Source: Gammaproteobacteria bacterium
Lineage (GTDB): Bacteria; Pseudomonadota; Gammaproteobacteria; QOAV01
Reading direction: 5' to 3'
Length of the DNA stretch: 6,283 bases
Assembly (NCBI GenBank): GCA_027067235.1
Contig: JALXFQ010000174.1
Coordinates: 1 to 6,283 of the forward strand
Below, piece after piece: positions 4,656 through 6,283 of the stretch; within the stretch, counting starts at the first letter, position 1; every line of letters starts with the position of its first letter. A program made the position numbers and the translations under genes. The notes below the pieces were generated by a model. That model did no database searches. It had not been told where the DNA came from and saw only the letters and a list, made by a program, of their open reading frames with translations.

Positions 4656-5947
4656 CTAAAGACAAAAGCGAGATCCGGTCGAAGAAAAAGCAACCATGGG
4701 CATGGTATTTCTACGACTGGGCCAATTCGTCCTATGCAGTGGTCGTGCTGGCCGGCTTTTTTCCGGTCTTTTTCAAGCAGTACTGGGACACCGCTTCCAG
4801 CGCCGAACTGAGCACGTTTCATCTGGGCCTGACCAATTCAGCCGCCAGCCTGCTGGTGGTGCTGCTGGCGCCGATGATTGGCGCAGTGGCCGACCAGATG
4901 GGCCGCAAGACACGTCTGCTCGGCGCATTTGCCGCTCTCGGGCTGGTGATGACCGGCGCGCTGTACTGGGTCGGGCAGGGCCACTGGCAAATCGCTTCAG
5001 TTCTGTTCGTGGTCTCGTTTCTTGGATTCGCCGGGGGAAATATCATCTATGATTCCCTGCTGGCCGAGATCGCCGCTGAAGGTGACATGGAGCGGATTTC
5101 GGCGACCGGTTATGCCTTCGGTTATCTCGGCAGCGGTCTGTTGTTTGCCTTCGATGTCTACATGACCTTGCACCCGTCGGCGTTTGGCCTGGCGGGATCA
5201 GCGCAGGCCGTGCGGCTGTCCTTTCTCAGTGTCGCGTTGTGGTGGGGCGTGTTTTCCGGTCCCGTCCTGCTCATGCCTTCGGCGCCCGGAGCCGGACCGC
5301 GTGCAGAGAAAAAATCATTGTCGCAAAGTATCAGGGGCGCTTTCCGTCAGCTGTACCAGACTTTTACCGAAATACGCTGCCTGCGCGAAGTCAGCCTGTT
5401 TCTTTTCGCCTACTGGCTCTACATCGACGGCGTGCATACCATCATACGCATGGCGGTGGACTACGGCCTGGCGCTGGGGCTGGGCAGCGACAGTCTGATC
5501 AAGGCCCTGCTGATCACCCAGTTCGTCGGATTTCCCGCTGCCTGGCTGTATGGCCTGTTTGGTCAGAAGGTGGGGGCAAAAAACGGCATAATAACTGGCA
5601 TTGGCGCCTATATACTGATAACCGTGGCGGCCACACAGATGCAAACCGCCGCCGGCTTTTTCACCATGGCGGTGGCAATAGGCCTGGTGCAGGGCGGGGT
5701 ACAGGCATTGAGCAGGGCTTTTTACGCGCGCATCATTCCAGCCGGAAAAAGCGCCGAATTTTTCGGTTTTTACAATATGCTGGGAAAATTCGCCGCGGTA
5801 ATCGGCCCCATGGTGGTGGGCTGGAGCAGCGTGCTCTGGGGTAGCCGCTACGGCATACTTTCCATTGCTGTGCTGCTGGTCGCGGGTGGGTTGCTGCTGG
5901 TGACGGTGAACGAAACCCGGGCAAAAGAGCTGGCCCGCCGGCTATAA
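4652..5947 (+). CDS. MFS transporter, UMF1/Atg22-like family
   Basis: This is a predicted inner-membrane permease of 431 residues with about 12 membrane helices. The family hallmark PWAWYFYDWANSSYA (15-29) opens TM1. A major-facilitator loop motif, DQMGRKTRLL (81-90), lies between helices 2 and 3. A central cytoplasmic loop, rich in basic residues and without long hydrophobic runs, lies at about 210-250 and separates two six-helix halves. The conserved QALSRAFYARIIP...EFFGFYNMLGKFAA stretch lies near helices 10-11. Relatives in yeast (Atg22) export amino acids from the vacuole; the substrate of bacterial members is generally unknown, so none is assigned. The start ATG overlaps the rimI stop (ATGA at 4652-4655), implying translational coupling in one operon with the glycosylase and rimI. 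Nothing in the sequence explains a shared role; this may be only co-expression. Confidence 0.87.
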   Translation: MTKDKSEIRSKKKQPWAWYFYDWANSSYAVVVLAGFFPVFFKQYWDTASSAELSTFHLGLTNSAASLLVVLLAPMIGAVADQMGRKTRLLGAFAALGLVMTGALYWVGQGHWQIASVLFVVSFLGFAGGNIIYDSLLAEIAAEGDMERISATGYAFGYLGSGLLFAFDVYMTLHPSAFGLAGSAQAVRLSFLSVALWWGVFSGPVLLMPSAPGAGPRAEKKSLSQSIRGAFRQLYQTFTEIRCLREVSLFLFAYWLYIDGVHTIIRMAVDYGLALGLGSDSLIKALLITQFVGFPAAWLYGLFGQKVGAKNGIITGIGAYILITVAATQMQTAAGFFTMAVAIGLVQGGVQALSRAFYARIIPAGKSAEFFGFYNMLGKFAAVIGPMVVGWSSVLWGSRYGILSIAVLLVAGGLLLVTVNETRAKELARRL

Positions 5948-5950
5948 CGG

Positions 5951-5984
5951 CAGCCCGGCGCCGCCGTGGCCGGCACTCTGGCTG
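5951..5984. terminator. GC-rich hairpin between convergent genes, possible weak terminator
   Basis: CAGCC (5951-5955) can pair with GGCTG (5980-5984), and inside it CCGGC (5955-5959) with GCCGG (5969-5973), the two stems sharing C5955. The 37-bp gap separates the stops of two converging genes, where a bidirectional terminator is expected. No U-tract follows in either direction, so intrinsic termination is doubtful. Confidence 0.25.
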
Positions 5985-6283
5985 CTACAGTCTGGCAGAG
6001 CGAACCGGTATGCTCAGGCGCTGGCCGGTCCTGATCAGATTGCGGTGTATCCTGTTGTGCTTTTTCAAGGTGGATACCGAGACGCCAAAACGTTTGGCTA
6101 TGCTGGTCAGGCTGTCACCCGATCTGACCCTGTATTTTTTAGTGATGGTTTTGCGCACCTTTGCCACGCGTCTGTTGGCGCTTTTCCTGCTGGTTGCGCG
6201 TTTGCCACCCGGTATGACCAGACGCTGGCCGACGCGCAATTTGTTCGACTTGATGCCGTTGGCGCGCTTGATCTGGCTAACCG
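5985..6283 (-). CDS. LysM-repeat cell-wall protein, C-terminal end (probably MltD-like lytic transglycosylase)
   Basis: The frame is open to the right edge, so the start lies outside the window; a TTG at 6239 is internal. Translated from the edge, it shows the end of one LysM repeat (VSQIKRANGIKSNKLRVGQRLVIP, ending near 6210). A strongly basic Lys/Arg/Ser linker follows (about 6140-6209), then a complete LysM repeat at about 6006-6137 with YRVRSGDSLTSIAKRFGVS and the closing TGQRLSIP. LysM repeats bind peptidoglycan N-acetylglucosamine in the periplasm. Two or more C-terminal LysM repeats with nothing after them is the layout of membrane-bound lytic transglycosylase D, but the catalytic part is not visible. 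A LysM amidase or endopeptidase remains possible. It is convergent with the transporter gene. Confidence 0.85.
   Translation of the reverse strand, partial: VSQIKRANGIKSNKLRVGQRLVIPGGKRATSRKSANRRVAKVRKTITKKYRVRSGDSLTSIAKRFGVSVSTLKKHNRIHRNLIRTGQRLSIPVRSARL

Noticed and set aside
5184..5844. Overlapping plus-strand frames inside the transporter gene (up to 201 codons)
   Set aside because: Composition is that of an out-of-frame shadow, and the transporter frame carries the family motifs throughout.

Overview
The window looks like a chromosomal housekeeping segment of a betaproteobacterium. The order psd-pssA-leuA is the tail of the ilv-psd-pssA-leuA arrangement common in Burkholderiales. The protein sequences and the moderately high GC suggest Alcaligenaceae or a relative, but this placement is from memory of gene order, not from a search. 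No mobile element, CRISPR array, tRNA or rRNA was seen.

Layout: (1) Positions 1-1198 carry the 3' part of psd and complete pssA, which catalyse consecutive steps of phosphatidylethanolamine synthesis (PssA makes phosphatidylserine, Psd decarboxylates it). (2) Positions 1199-1443 form a regulatory leader. It has a near-consensus sigma-70 promoter (TTGAAA-N17-TATAAA). A 27-codon ORF begins exactly at the predicted transcription start, carries Leu codons near its end (LFLLRFARK-stop), and is closed by a hairpin that contains those codons. After it come a C/U-rich, almost G-free tract with T6-G-T7, a short CCGGTT repeat cluster and a hairpin before the leuA ribosome-binding site. (3) Positions 1444-2991 are leuA, 2-isopropylmalate synthase with its leucine-sensing C-terminal domain. 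(4) Positions 3043-3375 on the minus strand are a YqcC-family (DUF446) gene, convergent with leuA. (5) Positions 3469-5947 hold a tight plus-strand operon: family-4 uracil-DNA glycosylase, RimI-type N-acetyltransferase and a UMF1/Atg22-like MFS transporter. The genes are joined by two 4-nt overlaps, and the first two appear to use TTG starts. (6) From 5985 to the right edge, on the minus strand, is the C-terminal end of a LysM cell-wall protein, probably an MltD-like lytic transglycosylase.

The most interesting element is the leuA leader. It looks like leucine-responsive translational attenuation built on a leaderless leader peptide, but with no recognisable canonical terminator hairpin before the U-tract. 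This suggests Rho-dependent or otherwise unusual attenuation. The remaining genes are ordinary in content.
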